Below, one piece after another: positions 1 through 12,499 of a stretch of DNA of 64,000 nt. Position 1 is the stretch's first letter, and the number at the start of each line of letters is the position of its first letter. Under the pieces are notes generated by a model. It saw nothing but the letters and a program-made list of their open reading frames with translations. It ran no database searches and was not told the origin of the DNA. Origin of the DNA: Cordia subcordata (taxonomy: Eukaryota > Streptophyta > Magnoliopsida > Boraginales > Cordiaceae); NCBI GenBank assembly GCA_028554755.1, contig JAPTOF010000003.1, forward strand, positions 31,328,001 through 31,392,000, read 5' to 3'. A program made the translations under genes and the position numbers.

Positions 1-17
1 AAACATAATATCCTAAC

Positions 18-3000
18 CTGGGAAAGTGCTATTATGCTGGTAGCCAAATGATTCATCCTGCACCTCTCCTCCAAAGATAAGTTCATTGGAGTCTATGCAA
101 GAGAGACACGTAAGTTAAACCAGACAGAAAAAACATCTAACGAGTTAGAAGCTCACAGAGCAGAATGTACCTTTAAGCTCACAATGTCGAAAAGAGTTTC
201 ATTATCATGAGCAGAAACATAATTGATCTGGAAAAAAACAATAACGATGAGAGCCACTCAAAAGGAACTGAAACAACTAAGCAGCAAATTAGGATAAGAT
301 CAAAGAACATATGAATTTTGAAAGAAAATCAAGGAACAGATGCAAGTTATTCCAGATGTTTGATATTCTTAGCATGAAACATTCTATTCCTTTACCTTTT
401 TATTTCACTTTTCTTTCTTTCTTTCTTTTTCTTTCTCAACCCCGTCCCTTTTCGTTGGTGTGGACGTTTCTTACATATAGATATATTCATTGAACACCAA
501 ACAACTTACTGTTTCACTAGGGGAAGAAGCATATCCGACAGGTCTCCCATCATGAGTCAAAACTTCAGATCCTGTAACCTAAACAAAAGAGGAGGGTTGA
601 GAACTCCATTTGTCATGGTTAGATTCAGCACACGGAATAGATCTGGAATTTTCATCTACTGCCCATGGTAGACATTACCTCGTGACCATCATGGTCTGTT
701 AACAAAAAGTTCTTTAGGTTTGCAGCCATCCCAACCTGAATCAGACAACTATCTCTATGAGGCAGCACACAAAATGAAACAAGCACCATTGAAATTTAGG
801 AGCTGAGAAGATGGAAAGACGACATTCTGGAGAAAGAAGCAGAAACTTAGTTTAATAAGCTAAAAGAAATGAGAAGAAAAAATTAATTTTGAAGCAGGAA
901 AATCAGTTATTAAGAAACATATAGCATTAATTTCCTTGAATACAATATAGGAAACTATTTATGCTGTCCTTCACATATATATCGTATTCATGTGTCACCA
1001 AGTATGTGAAAATTCTATACCTGAATGTGATCCTTTGATACAGCAAGCATATGCTCTGCATTAGCGTTACCGCCATGGTCATGATCGTTCGGCTGAAAGA
1101 GAAGTAAACATACAATCAATATGAACTCTGTCATCCATGCCCATAGTCATAAATCTCTATGTTAGGCTCAACAATCTTAATTACCTCCAATGATAGACCT
1201 GTAACAAAACCTTGCTGAAGTGGGTGACCAAAAGGAGATCCACCCAGCAATGCATCTCGAATTCGATCATTGAAGCTGAATGCATCAATAATGCAATTGT
1301 TTTAATTTTTCTTTTTTAATATCTTTCAGACGAGATAGGTGTACAAATTAGAGAAAATGACAACAAACAAATGCTTGGCATTTTATAATGTTAATTTTGG
1401 TAATATTGCATCCTACCAACTTTCAAGTATTTGCTTAACCAAGCTCAATGAACATGGCACCTATAATTAAGCCATGTGACATCAGAACAATCAACTCATT
1501 TCTTATGTTTGAGACATCTATTTATCCTTTCTTTTAAATGAACTTTTGTCTCAAATTGCTCTCTCATGACAATGGCAACATATAGATTTTAAGTCTTCGT
1601 GACATCTGAACAATTAACTCGGCTATGATATTGAAACATACAGTATTCAAATATATTCTTCAACAATGAGCTCCAGTGAAAATGGTTTCTTCTAGTTGTG
1701 TCTTTGATCAGGTCATCTGAAAACTTCAATTTCACTGAGAAATACTGACATTTAAGAGCATTTTTCAGTTGACACTACATTTTCACTAATAAACAGAAAA
1801 GATTGAACGCGAGAGGGATAGGGAGGGTGGGAAGAGAGGGAGAGAGAGAGAGAAGAAGGAAGTAGGCAAAGGAAACACAGCAGGAGAGTAAAGCAGTACC
1901 TCCCGATCCCAGTACCACAAAGGTTAATTTGCGATGCATTTACCCCTCGTCCATTGTTTGTCACCTCACCGAAGTCCCAACCTTCACCATATCTAGGAAA
2001 CATCAGCAAAGGAGCAATAAGTATTGAACAAATAAATGTGTATGACCATTCGTATAGAGAGGTCTGCCATAGAGCAGTAACAATTCAAATGAAAATCTGA
2101 AAGCAATGAGAAACAACAAGAACTGATACATGCCCTTACATATATATACTTGATCCATCCACCCCAGATTTTTTCTTCAACAAACTATGCAGCATAGACT
2201 TTGCCCTCACCTGTTCTTGAGACAGAAAATATATATTTAATCCGCTATAGCAATGTCACTGATTTAAAATACATCAAAGGAATTTGTTCTTTCCCTTGAC
2301 AAAACCAATTTCAAATAATAATCTTTCTACTCTTCCTTTCATGAGTAAGAGATTCGAAGGAAAATCAACAAACTGCCCCTCCCTGTATCACCATACCATG
2401 GTATGTTTCATTATATGTCCCATGAGGTCAAATCGGAAGCCATCAACCTGCAAGACAACTGTAAGATTAGTAAAGGTAACACAAGCATTCACATAAATAT
2501 TTGTTTGCAAATGATTTGCAATGGAATTGACGAGTACAAGAAACAGAATAAACATTTCTAAAGTGACTAGCACAAGCACAAAAGAGAGAATGTAGAAAAC
2601 AATGCACAACCAGCAGGTCGACTTTATCTGCTTGAAGGTAAAAAGGTGTCATAGAAGTCATTACCAGGGAAAGGCAGGCCATTACAAAATCATTTTTAAT
2701 GGGTTTCTGCAGCTTAGAATTCCTGAAGCTGTGTTGCTTCAAGTTCTGACATGCGGGAGAGGTGATGAAGATATCAAGATGTGAAAGTCATATGTGAAAT
2801 CTAAGACAATGCACATCCCAGGCCCAAACAGTAGCTGGACCCAAGCTTCTTTAGATGATCAAATCGTTCATCAACGAGGTGAAGAGAAGAGTAACAGTAT
2901 TTAGGCCTAGCTTTAAAAATCTAGAATCTAGATTAATACCCAGTGATATAGGATACTCCCTCTTTTATTCCTCCATTATTCTTCTCCACATAAAAAAGAT

Positions 3001-6000
3001 AAACTCTTTATATCTTTGGAATTAGTTAAAAATGTCATCTTTAGACTGATCTATATTTTCAAAATCATAAACAGGATAGCAGAGTGCTACCAAGGCAGCA
3101 CTAAAACTTGCCACACACTTCAATAGGAAATATTGATGAAGAGTAAAATGTTCAAATGTGGTTTAATTATGTCATGAGTTTCACATGCAACTCCCAAGGG
3201 AAAAGGGATTATCAGTTATCACCTTATAATGAATGGCCCAACATAAGAGGTCATCAAGAATTAACCTTTCGACCATGAAATGTTCAGAGGCTGTATTGTT
3301 TATACACGTGCTGTGCTCAATAAAACCATCAGTATCCCTTCGCAGGTAGTAGCCTGGAACAATCTGCAGAAATTGTATCAGAATATACAGAGAGATAGTG
3401 TCAGAGGAGACCTTTAGGCTGCCTAAGTTCACTACAGTTCACTTCGCATCCTGAAGCAAAAGTGAAAACGTGGAGAAGAATGAAATAATAACCTTGTCTA
3501 GAATAGAGTTCTCATCGAAGGGGCCACTAGCATGCAAATGATTGTAAACGACATCCAAAATAACTCGTAGACCAATCTGATTAAGGGCCTGCAATTAAAT
3601 ATGACTTCTTGGAGTAACACCCAAAGTCCAAGCACCTATCTTAAGAATTGACAAATACATTCAAAGGCATTTGATGTTCTTGTATGAGATTCAAATCGAG
3701 ACCTGCCTGCACCATTTTTCGAAACTCAATTGTACGAGAAGGACCATTTGGGTTACTCGAATAGCTTCCTTTTGGGACTCCCCAGAGAATGGGATTATAA
3801 CTTTGTAGGCACAATCAAAGATTGAGTAATTAACAAGACAACTGGATGAATAGAATAATCAGCATACTAAGCCAAAAAAAACAAAAAAGAAAAAGAAAAA
3901 CAAACTGCTAGAGCACAGTATCTCACCCCCAATTATATCCATCCTCATTCTGGATGGCTGTGATGTGAGCCTGTTGCTCATCAGAATCTGGTCGCAAGGC
4001 TTCAAGCATCTGAGTATCTGTCACCAGCTTATATAAAAAGTAAGTTACCAACACCGAGGAACAACTCAGACCACCAAATCTAGGTCAGAAAACTTTCACC
4101 CAGAAATGAACAAAATAATCTAATGAATCAAAGTTTCTGTTGATTAGCACAACTAGTTGCTGAAAAAATCTGCAAACTATTTTCTCTCGAACAAGGTCCA
4201 GTGAATTCTGTCTGTGTTAGACTTTCTCTAGTTAGATGAGAAAAATAACCAATAAGAGTACTCCTACTTTTTCAGCAAGGAATTAGGGCTCATTTGGATT
4301 GGCATTTTTCGAAAGAGGTTTTTCTTTTTCTTTTTTGAAGTGTAAAAAAAAAAAAATCTTAAAAAGTGCTTTTTTGTTAAGTTAAAATTTTTGGCTTTCG
4401 GAAAAAGCTGAAATTGAGCTATTTTCAGAGTTTCAGTTTTCCTTTGAAATCTACTCCAAATACCTATTGCAAAAAGACGTGATTTTTTCAAGAACAAAGT
4501 GCTTTTCCATGTAAAAAAGCCAATCCAAACAGGCCCTTAATATTATCGGGTTCTACGTGTCCTGTAGTATGCCCTTCATATTAGAGCACTGGGGAAACGC
4601 CATATTGCTCATCTAATCAATGAGAAGCTGACCAAATCCTCTTTCCTTTAGGTAAATTATTCATGGTTCCATGTTATGCAGAAGTGGAAAAGGGTTCATA
4701 AAAGATAGCCTTAGGCAGTAATGTTAACTAGACCAAAAATCTTGATGCTGTAATCCTTAGTCTTATATTTTTGAAAATATGAAAGCCAGAACAAAAAGCA
4801 AGAAAATATCACATTCTGAAAAAGGACCTATTGCAGTCGGTTACAGTGAATGCTTTATCTAACATTCTAACTACAGATGCAATGCAAGGATATGGATAAG
4901 AGATCTTGCGTGCATGGAGGTACTCAATTGAGATCTCATGTGCAAGTCACTAATAGAGAAGACAGCTTTCGACAGGGATAAGTGGTGTCTTTGGATCCAT
5001 ATAGCTGACTCCATCTATTGGTTTGGTTTGGTTTGGTTTATATAGATCAAATACTTAAAGATGTTTCTGGTAAACTGCATAAATGAGGTCTAAGATAGTT
5101 AAGAGTGTAATCAATGCTACCACCCTTGAATCATGATAATAAACTCTATGACGGGGAATCAAATCCTGATCCTTAGACTGGGTTACTCATGGGAATAATA
5201 GATAATAACAGGAGCACATCTACCTTCTGAAATTGAAGAACAGGCCAGGAAGTGGTACTATACCTGCCTGCTTCCATTTATGTTTCTCATCATTAACTCC
5301 AGCAAAGTGAAAGGTTGGCAGTAAATGTAAATGTGTTAGACCAGCATCTGACAACCTCTTCAGATGAAGAACACCAGCTGAGTCCTTCAAACAAAATATG
5401 TTACTTTACTAGATTCTTTCAGTAAAATTCCGAAAACATGTGTTATGTGCTTAAACAATTTAGCTAAAATGCAGAAATCTCCTTCAACGGATTCATCTAA
5501 AAATGCATTATGCACTTGAGACCAATATATATTTTAAGTTTTAAATATCTCTTATTTTAAGCTTGTCACTTGACATCCATTCATCCTTCAATGCATTCCT
5601 TTCTAGTTTAGTCCATGGAGGAAATAAATACAAGTAGCTTTATTCATTTTTGTTGAGGAAATTCTCAGAAAAGTAAAGAATAAAAAGAAAAAGCTACCTG
5701 CAAGGTAAAGGCGAGATAACCACCTTGATAGTCAGGCTGCACGGTACAGTCATTGGCACTGTAAAAAAAGATGTATTTGGGTCATAAAACTGCAAACATA
5801 CGGTTCACAAAAGTCTCACTCATGTCATGAGTTTGCAATTTTCAACAGGTGATGCAGAAAGGCTCAGATACATATGTCTCACAAGTTGCAAGCAAAAGTA
5901 AAAATGGATGGAGCCTTACTCTGTGGGAAAAAAAAAAAGAAAAGGAAAGAAAGAAGCAATATCTACACCATTTCAAATTTAAACACGACATGTTTAACTT

Positions 6001-8626
6001 CATTTGTTGCTGGTGAAATCCAAGAAGAATTTAAAGGCATGAGCTAAACTAATTCTTTACCTGAAATCTCTTACATGTAACTCATAAATGCTAATGTCAG
6101 AAAAAGAAAGAAGACTGGGCTTCTCATCAGCCAAAATTTCCCATCCTTCAGGTTTCAAAGCATCAGAGTCAAGATCAACTAACAATGTCCGCCTGCCATC
6201 AGCTGAGAGCCTTCACAAAGTTCAGTATTGGGAATTAGCACAGAGAATGCATTTTTAAAAGTCTAAATGTGCCGAAAATAGTTGATACTGAAGTACTTAG
6301 CCATCAGAAAAGACATTAGTGCCTTTAGACATCAGAAGTGTACATAAATAAGAGAATCATCATACCCTCTAGCATATGGATCATTTGCAATGCACTTTTC
6401 AATCTTTAAGGTGCTAGGATGGAAGACAGAGACCTCATAAACATAATAACAGCCTTCCCAGTCTCTTGGTCCACTAACACTCCAAATGCCATTTAGCTCC
6501 TCAAGCTGGAAAAAATGAGAGGGAAGCCCAGCTGTTGGATCCTTAAAAATGAAAACACTTACTTCCTGTTTTAACAATGGGGACTATGCATGAGCAACAC
6601 CAAAATACAGCCGCAAAGCAATGTGGATGAGGGAAGTAAAATTGAAAGATAGAAGTAAAAATAGAGAACAGAGTATACTTGTGCAGTAGGTGCCCAGAGG
6701 TAAAGAGAGATGAGTTCATCTGAAAATACAGCACCTAGGGGACCACTGTAAGAGAATAACTCGTCGAGGATACCAGGCAACTGCAAACTGGTTGCACTGG
6801 TACAATTCCCATCAGCTACAGATGTATAAAGAAAAATGTGAAAAAAGATTCAGGGCAGAACTTTTGCTATACTGAATAAAGTATGAAGCTGTCGTGATTG
6901 CAATGAAAAGTAAGGTGCACCTTGTGCTAACTACAACAAGGCATGAGCAAGTTAAAACCAAAAATAAGTTGACTGATGTCCAAGATCATGGAAGTAGATA
7001 ATTCTATTGAAGTTATAGCAGCAAAAGTTTATGTTGGCGAATTGTTGGGAATCAAAACAAAACTAATGTGAAGCAATTTTACAAGAAAAAATCGAGTACT
7101 GCTAGCTGCTCAAGTTCTTTTGGAAGATATAACGTATTATATTTCACGAATCAAACTGTGTTTACAATTGATCAAAAACTGAAAAAAGGCAACAGTAGAA
7201 ATCAAATGGCTTACAGCTGAACAGCGCCACAGCCAGCTGGCACTTGACTAAACTTTTGGCATCCAAATCTGGAGGAACATTGAAAGCTTTATATTCTTGG
7301 ACATGTGGAAATTTTTGGGTTACCTGAAACCAAAGATTACACAAACAAGTAATCAGGACAATCTACAGGAAGATTTAGATTTTATGAGTACCAGAAGAAA
7401 AATACAATCACAAGAACTATTGGTCCCAGGAAGAAAATGCTTTGATTCCTAGTTCACATTAGTAATAAGCTGAGCTCAAACTTTTGGAGAAGGAAAGGAC
7501 TGAAAGAAGAACGAAACCTCTGCCAGTGTTTGATGCAGTGAACTTGGAAGAAATCAAGTTTCCAAGCGTGCCATTATCTCATCCAATATTAACCAGCAGC
7601 TACTTTTAAAATTCTTTCTGTTTTTAATATGCTACATATTTTCTACTCTTTCTTAATCACGAATTTTTCTGATTGCAGTACATGCACATTAGATCACTTT
7701 ATTTTTGAAGACAATCCCGAATACAGAATACATTAAACTGATCGATGCATAAACTGACTACCTTCTAATTCTATTCTTTCTTTTTTTTTCCTTTTATTCT
7801 TTCTTAAATTTCCAATGGAGATGCTTACCAAAGTGTGCACATGATTGCATGCCCTTGGCGCCATGAATATCTAATTAACCAGACTAACAAGCACAAATCA
7901 TTCCCAATCAAAATTTATAACATCAGAATCTTACATAATCTGGAAGTCCAGCATCTCCTCCTTCAAGCTTGATTTCCACATCGTGTCCTGCATCCCACAA
8001 AAACATCAAACTATACTAGAAAAGCTCCATCAGATGCATTAATTTCCTAAAAAAGGATAACTAATAATGCATTTAGTGCAAAAAATTTCCATGTGTGCAT
8101 GTGTTTTGCTAAAATTACAAGTTAGAAGTATACTAATATTGCATTATAAGGATTAATTGAAGCATTTACCTTGAATATGATTGTTTACGATGGACAGTGA
8201 AGCAGTTTTACTAGCATATAAATAACAAGAACCATCTGCAACATCCAAATTCCACGCAATTATGGACTCACTAACCCAAAATGCTCTCGAATAATATAAA
8301 CTATCCTGCAGTGAAATTCATAATCAAGGAATCAACAACATATATTCAGACGATTATAATTGACGGATTTTAAAGGATCATTTATTGTGAAAACGGAAAA
8401 CCTGAGAAATCGATTGAGCTGATGAAGATGCTGACCCGGTGGGGTCCTCAAGTGGCATAGTGGAGCAGCGAACAAGAGCTGGCTTGCGTGAAGAAGCTCT
8501 GAGTTGGAGACCGAGTCGGGACCGAGTCGAAGGTGTCTTCTGCGGCTTTGTTGATCGAGTTGGGAGAAGTCGACGAGTTGAATCGGCGGCGGTGAGGCAA
8601 GTGAGATACGGAAGTGCCGCTGACAT
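18..8626 (-). CDS. PU1: Pullulanase 1 / limit dextrinase, chloroplastic (3' end beyond left edge)
   Basis: Debranching enzyme that hydrolyses alpha-1,6 links of starch and limit dextrins in plastids (GH13). Exons (minus): 8402-8626, 8170-8305, 7935-7987, 7215-7323, 6679-6815, 6366-6565, 6061-6210, 5698-5758, 5264-5384, 3927-4017, 3707-3800, 3493-3588, 3223-3363, 2397-2447, 2140-2210, 1900-1992, 1185-1275, 1021-1092, 679-735, 510-578, 171-227, 18-92. They total 2250 nt, 750 codons with no stop; about 200 C-terminal residues should lie off the left edge. Visible motifs: Ser/Arg-rich plastid transit peptide (about 1-60), YNWGYNP (425-431), DVVYNH (471-476), GFRFDLMGH with nucleophile D545, YGEGWDF with acid/base E582, VSAHDNET with D714. 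All catalytic residues are present, so the gene looks functional. Intron 11 has a GC donor. Intron 9 holds a MITE. Start ATG at 8626 is the first in the frame. Confidence 0.95.
4286..4536. mobile_element. Tourist/Harbinger-like MITE in PU1 intron 9
   Basis: A 251-bp element with terminal inverted repeats (left GGGCTCATTTGGATTGGC, right end reverse-complements to GGGCCTGTTTGGATTGGC). It is flanked by TTA on both sides (4283-4285, 4537-4539), the target duplication typical of PIF/Harbinger elements. The interior is AT-rich with no coding capacity. It sits well away from either splice site. Confidence 0.85.
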
Positions 8627-8884
8627 TTTAAAAATCAGTTATGTTTGTGTGTGCGTGTGTGCGCGCGAACTTTCATGACGGCCTTTTTAGCTTTCTTGCT
8701 CGTAAAATATCTTTCTTTGTCGTAAAAAGAGACAAAAAGGAGCGGTGGATTTTTTTTTTTTTTTGTAAAAGAAAAAAGGAAAAATAAAAGTCTTCATTAC
8801 AAATCTTGGAAAGGAGATTTTCTTTAATTAGAGATGTTTATATAATATTAGAAAACCCCATCGTCTATAAAAAAAATATAGGGA
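8627..8884 (-). promoter_or_regulatory. PU1 5' flank
   Basis: The 5' leader and proximal promoter of PU1 should lie here. A (GT)n/GCGC stretch lies at about 8640-8667, roughly 15-40 bp upstream of the start codon. Beyond it is T-rich and A-rich DNA. No convincing TATA box is visible. Confidence 0.4.
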
Positions 8885-9683
8885 TATTATAATGGGTGAA
8901 TTTCTCAGCTCTTCTTGTGATTTGATTAATATTTATAACTTTTCTTTATGTTTTACAAATTAGTTACTTGACCTCTTATGATTTTAACGATAATGTACAT
9001 AACCCCCTAAAGCTAACTACAGTTAGCTTTTGAACGTATTTTAGTAAAATATCAATTTTACCCTTGTCTAATCCAAGAAAAAATTTTATTTTACCTTCAT
9101 TTTATTTTAAAAATAAAAGTAAAAAACTTTTAAAAAATCTTAAAAAATCCATTTTGCTCCTAATTTATTAAATAAAATATCTATTTTACCTTTATTTTAT
9201 TTAAAAATAAAAAATAAAAAATTAAATTAAAAAAACACAAAAAAAAAAGAAAACACAAGGGATGGGGGCTGCTGGATGTGGGGGCGACGGGGGTAGGGGC
9301 TACTGGGGAGGGGCAGGCACAAGGGGGTGGAGGTGATGGGCAGTGGGGGCAGCGTGGGAGGTAGAGGTGGTGGGGGTGACAAGGGTGGGGGGTGGGGTGG
9401 CAGGGGTGGTTTTTTTTTAATTTAATTGCTTTTTAAATTTTTAAACAATTTAAAGATAGAAAAGTTTATTTAATGCATTTATTATGAAAAAAAAAAGCAA
9501 AATGGAACAAGTCGAGCGTGCATATCAAAACACGTTATTTTGGACGAAAAAATTAACGGAAGGAGTCTATGTGTACCTCATTAAAACTATAGGGGGTAAT
9601 TTAGCTAATTTCATAACCACATAGTATATTGTGCACATCTATCAAATTAAAGTGGAAAATTAAGATATTCACCCTATTATAAA
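8885..9683. mobile_element. Non-autonomous long-TIR element with G-rich core
   Basis: The left end (TTATAATGGGTGAAT) and the reverse complement of the right end (TTATAATAGGGTGAAT) match. Similarity continues imperfectly for over 100 bp, including an ATTAG-CTA/T tract and an ACCCCCT block. The interior is AT-rich apart from 9260-9410, which is GGGG/GGTGG-rich. No open frame. The architecture, long imperfect TIRs around low-complexity DNA, resembles Mutator-type non-autonomous elements. No clean 9-bp target duplication was found, so the class is inferred. The element at 52145-53487 has the same design. Confidence 0.55.
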
Positions 9684-9729
9684 ATGTAAAAGTTTATCCA
9701 GCGGTGTTGCATTACAACCAGAAAACATT

Positions 9730-10036
9730 AGGTGAGTTGGTAAGTGGCCAGGTGACTAGGGTGGAGACACCCTGACAACGCGGGATCGAGTCCGTGTGGC
9801 GGCAGTACTCCGCTGAAATATTGCGGGGGTTGTTGCTGGATTTCCACGCCCGTTGGTCCCCTCCCTGGTCGGGCTGCCACTCACGCACATCCCTCGATTA
9901 ACTTCCTGCCTGGTTCCCGTTGGTCCCCTCCCTGGTCGGGCTGCCACTCACGCACATCCCTCGATTAACTTCCTGCCTGGTTAAGGGGCCTCTGATCAGG
10001 TGAAAAAGGAATTCTCCTTTAGTTAACCCTTTTCTG
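9730..10036 (+). mobile_element. tRNA-derived SINE, copy 1 (internally duplicated)
   Basis: The first 75 bp are tRNA-like. An A-box-like stretch lies near 9741-9752 and a B box GGATCGAGTCC at 9783-9793 (consensus GGTTCGANTCC). The body is followed by a unique tail ending in GTTAACCCTTTT. The element is flanked by a 10-bp target duplication AGAAAACATT (9720-9729 and 10037-10046). A 67-bp internal segment is tandemly duplicated (9849-9915, 9916-9982); the sister copy at 47878-48111 has it once. Confidence 0.85.
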
Positions 10037-10059
10037 AGAAAACATTTATAAGAGATTTC

Positions 10060-10740
10060 ATCAGGACGACTTCCAAGAAGTCAACATTGTGCCAAAAGAA
10101 CCTGTACCAAAACCTATCTCGGAATACTAGTGTCAATATACCAATTGTGGCACAAAAGCCTATTATTCAACTCATTGTCCTTAAATCTACCTGCTTTACA
10201 AAATTTGTGTTTAATACCAAATAGGATATTCTAAAAAATCTAATCTTCTTGCTCTTCTCCTTGCTAATCTACAGTTTCAACAACTGTCTCAAAAGATTAC
10301 GACAATTAGTAGATTTTCACACAAACTCAATGTTTGCTTTTAAGAAAATAAAAATGTCATCCGCAAAGAAAGGATGGTTAAGTTTGATATGAGCACATTT
10401 GGTGTGGTATTTGAATCACTTGAAATGTGTACGGGATAGAATTTGCATCCCAAGACCAAAATGATATGGTGATATAGGATCATCTTGACAAATCGTCTCC
10501 CACTTTTTATGGTAGCCCATTAAATGTTCATCCAAAAGCGAGGAGTAGAAATGCAAATGTAAATCCATTCAATGAATTGCCCCCCAAATCAAAATGAATC
10601 TCCAATCAATACTGTCATATACCTTGCTAAGATCTGCCATTATAGTACTGCAACGATGTAGTACTGCAACGAGGACTAGTATGGTGCTTGTTGTAACCAC
10701 GGACTGGTTCCATGCTGAGAAGAATGCCATCAGTTATATT
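10060..10740 (-). mobile_element. Decayed L1-type LINE, reverse transcriptase remnant
   Basis: Read on the minus strand, this carries degenerate non-LTR reverse transcriptase motifs in order: ADLSKVYDSIDW (about 10600-10645), QDDPISPYHF (about 10460-10490), the catalytic box HPFFADDIFIF (about 10345-10377, core FADD), then ISKEKSK. Stop codons and frame changes interrupt it, so it is not functional. No endonuclease domain and no poly(A) tail are visible. The fragment abuts the SINE target duplication at 10046. Confidence 0.75.
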
Positions 10741-11350
10741 TCTGTCTTTGACAAATTAAAGCCATTTTAATTGCAAATATCAGCCTTCAATCTAATTACC
10801 ATGGAAGCTCGAATATAATTCGAGGGCAATTAAGTTTAGCATCGTAAATACGCAATAATGTGAAAATCACCCAAGATGAACAGCTGTGGATTTGCCATAG
10901 TTAGAGCTCAAAGCTCGAATAAAATAAAAAAAAATTTATCATGAAAATTTTAGTATTCAATAAATGATCTTTTTATCGTACAAAATAAAATGATGAAAGG
11001 ATAAAGGCATGCATTCGCGTTACTTCATTACTCTATATAAATAGAATAGAAATCCACAAACATATAAGAAAAGGATAGAACCATAAATAATTAACCCGAG
11101 TTTCTAAACACAATCGTCTATTTAGTTTTATCATCTTTACTAATCAAATTCAAAATTGAATCTTATAGCAGGTGTTCAGTTCGTACATTTTTTTTTCTAC
11201 TCTAATAAGAAGAAGTGAAGAACTACAATCTTTTATATTCGGACATTGAACGACATTGGGTTACAGATTGAAATAGATATCAACTAAGACACAAGAAAGA
11301 CAGAATAGGTATTAGCAAGAACTCAAATCAAATACAAAAAAAAAAAAGAA
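10741..11350. other. Intergenic, 3' flank of hyccin gene
   Basis: AT-rich sequence with no supported gene. The part next to 11351 should contain the hyccin 3' UTR and polyadenylation signals (minus strand). Nothing else recognisable. Confidence 0.5.
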
Positions 11351-12481
11351 TTAAAGTGTAATAACGTTGGTGAATGCAATCTCTGTGTGATCAACCTCAT
11401 CATTTTTGCTGGAGGCCATTTTTGCAAGCTTGAGAAGGCTTCCAGTGGCAAGAATTGCTCTGGGGTCGATATCATGCAAAGCTCTTGCGTAAAGAGACCT
11501 ACAGGCAGCCCATGCAGCCTCAAACAACTCCTCGTCTCTCTTAGGCCCCATCAAACAATGCCCTAGAATCCTCAAAGCTGGTTGCAGAAGCTCCCATGGC
11601 AGATTTATTCTTCCCTTCTTCTCTTCAGTTTTCCTTTTGTCCTCTTGCTTTTCATGATCCCCATCTTTGCTTTCTTCACCATCTGGACCAGTTTCAATGT
11701 CTTTGTAGACATCACCATCTTGACCAGCCCAGATCCTGCAAAACTTGCAAAAATCAATCTTGGAATCAACAGGGAGCTGAGATATCTTGTGAAAATACAG
11801 CTCCAGAGCTACGCCAACGATACGTGCCCTCTTGGTCGATCGAACAGTGCCGTAGGGCTCTAAACTCGGAGATATCACAGCAATGTTCAATTCCGTCGCG
11901 CTGTTTTTAGGCGTTTGTTTGGTTTCATGATAAATACTGGAATGAGATAAATCAGGGATGCTAACTGTAACCGACTGGCCATTCCTGGAGGAAGTTTCGG
12001 CAGCGTATAGAGCTAAAAGAACGGCTTCGAAGCCCGCTAAAGGCTTATGGAGAGCGACGCGAGAGAGGTAAACGCCGACGATGATGGGCAAGAAACGGAG
12101 GACGACTAGATGGAGATCGGGCTCGTTGGATTGGAAGGTATCGTAGAGCCAGCGACAGAGGCTGTTGTCGCCGGCGCCTGAGTCAGGTTGCCGGAGAAGT
12201 GATGAGATTTGAGAAGCGATTTCGGGGCTGTGGAGGAGGCTCTGGGCAGGTGTTTCTGAGGATGCTACGGATTGGGGGATGGAGGGAAGGATTGATGAAA
12301 GGGCTTCGATGGCTGCATGGCCTTTTGCGTATGGATCTGACCATGATATGTGAGGGCTGTTTGGGGCTGATGATGATGAGACTGCTACTTTTTTCCCTTC
12401 TTTTTTGTCTTCTTCCTCTTCTTCTTCTTTGGTGGTGGTGGTGGTGGTGGTTTCATCAACAGGATCTGTGTCGCTGGACAT
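11351..12481 (-). CDS. Hyccin family protein (FAM126-like), PI4K-alpha complex subunit
   Basis: Intronless frame of 376 aa. In plants, hyccin proteins (HYC1/HYC2 of Arabidopsis) are subunits of the plasma-membrane PI4K-alpha-1 complex, with NPG and EFOP proteins, that makes phosphatidylinositol 4-phosphate. Visible features: an N-terminal acidic Thr/Glu/Lys low-complexity stretch (about 8-35); a hyccin core beginning with the motif SWSDPYAKGHAAIEAL and including LCRWLYDTFQ and VVLRFLPIIVGVYLSR; a charged Lys/Glu/Asp insertion (about 262-290); then LPWELLQPALRILGHCLMGPK and a helical end with ARALHDIDPRAILATGSLL. The start is the ATG at 12481 (MSSDTDP); the frame stays open 45 nt upstream but only from a TTG. 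HYC1 and HYC2 cannot be separated here. Confidence 0.88.
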   Translation of the reverse strand: MSSDTDPVDETTTTTTTKEEEEEEDKKEGKKVAVSSSSAPNSPHISWSDPYAKGHAAIEALSSILPSIPQSVASSETPAQSLLHSPEIASQISSLLRQPDSGAGDNSLCRWLYDTFQSNEPDLHLVVLRFLPIIVGVYLSRVALHKPLAGFEAVLLALYAAETSSRNGQSVTVSIPDLSHSSIYHETKQTPKNSATELNIAVISPSLEPYGTVRSTKRARIVGVALELYFHKISQLPVDSKIDFCKFCRIWAGQDGDVYKDIETGPDGEESKDGDHEKQEDKRKTEEKKGRINLPWELLQPALRILGHCLMGPKRDEELFEAAWAACRSLYARALHDIDPRAILATGSLLKLAKMASSKNDEVDHTEIAFTNVITL

Positions 12482-12499
12482 TTTGTGTAGAGAGGATGG

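Noticed and set aside
8439..8678. 79-aa plus-strand frame over PU1 exon 1
   Set aside because: Antisense shadow of the GC-rich transit-peptide exon.
9741..9800. tRNA gene
   Set aside because: Only the promoter boxes are tRNA-like; the cloverleaf is not complete, and the target duplications identify a SINE. The same applies at 47900-47960.
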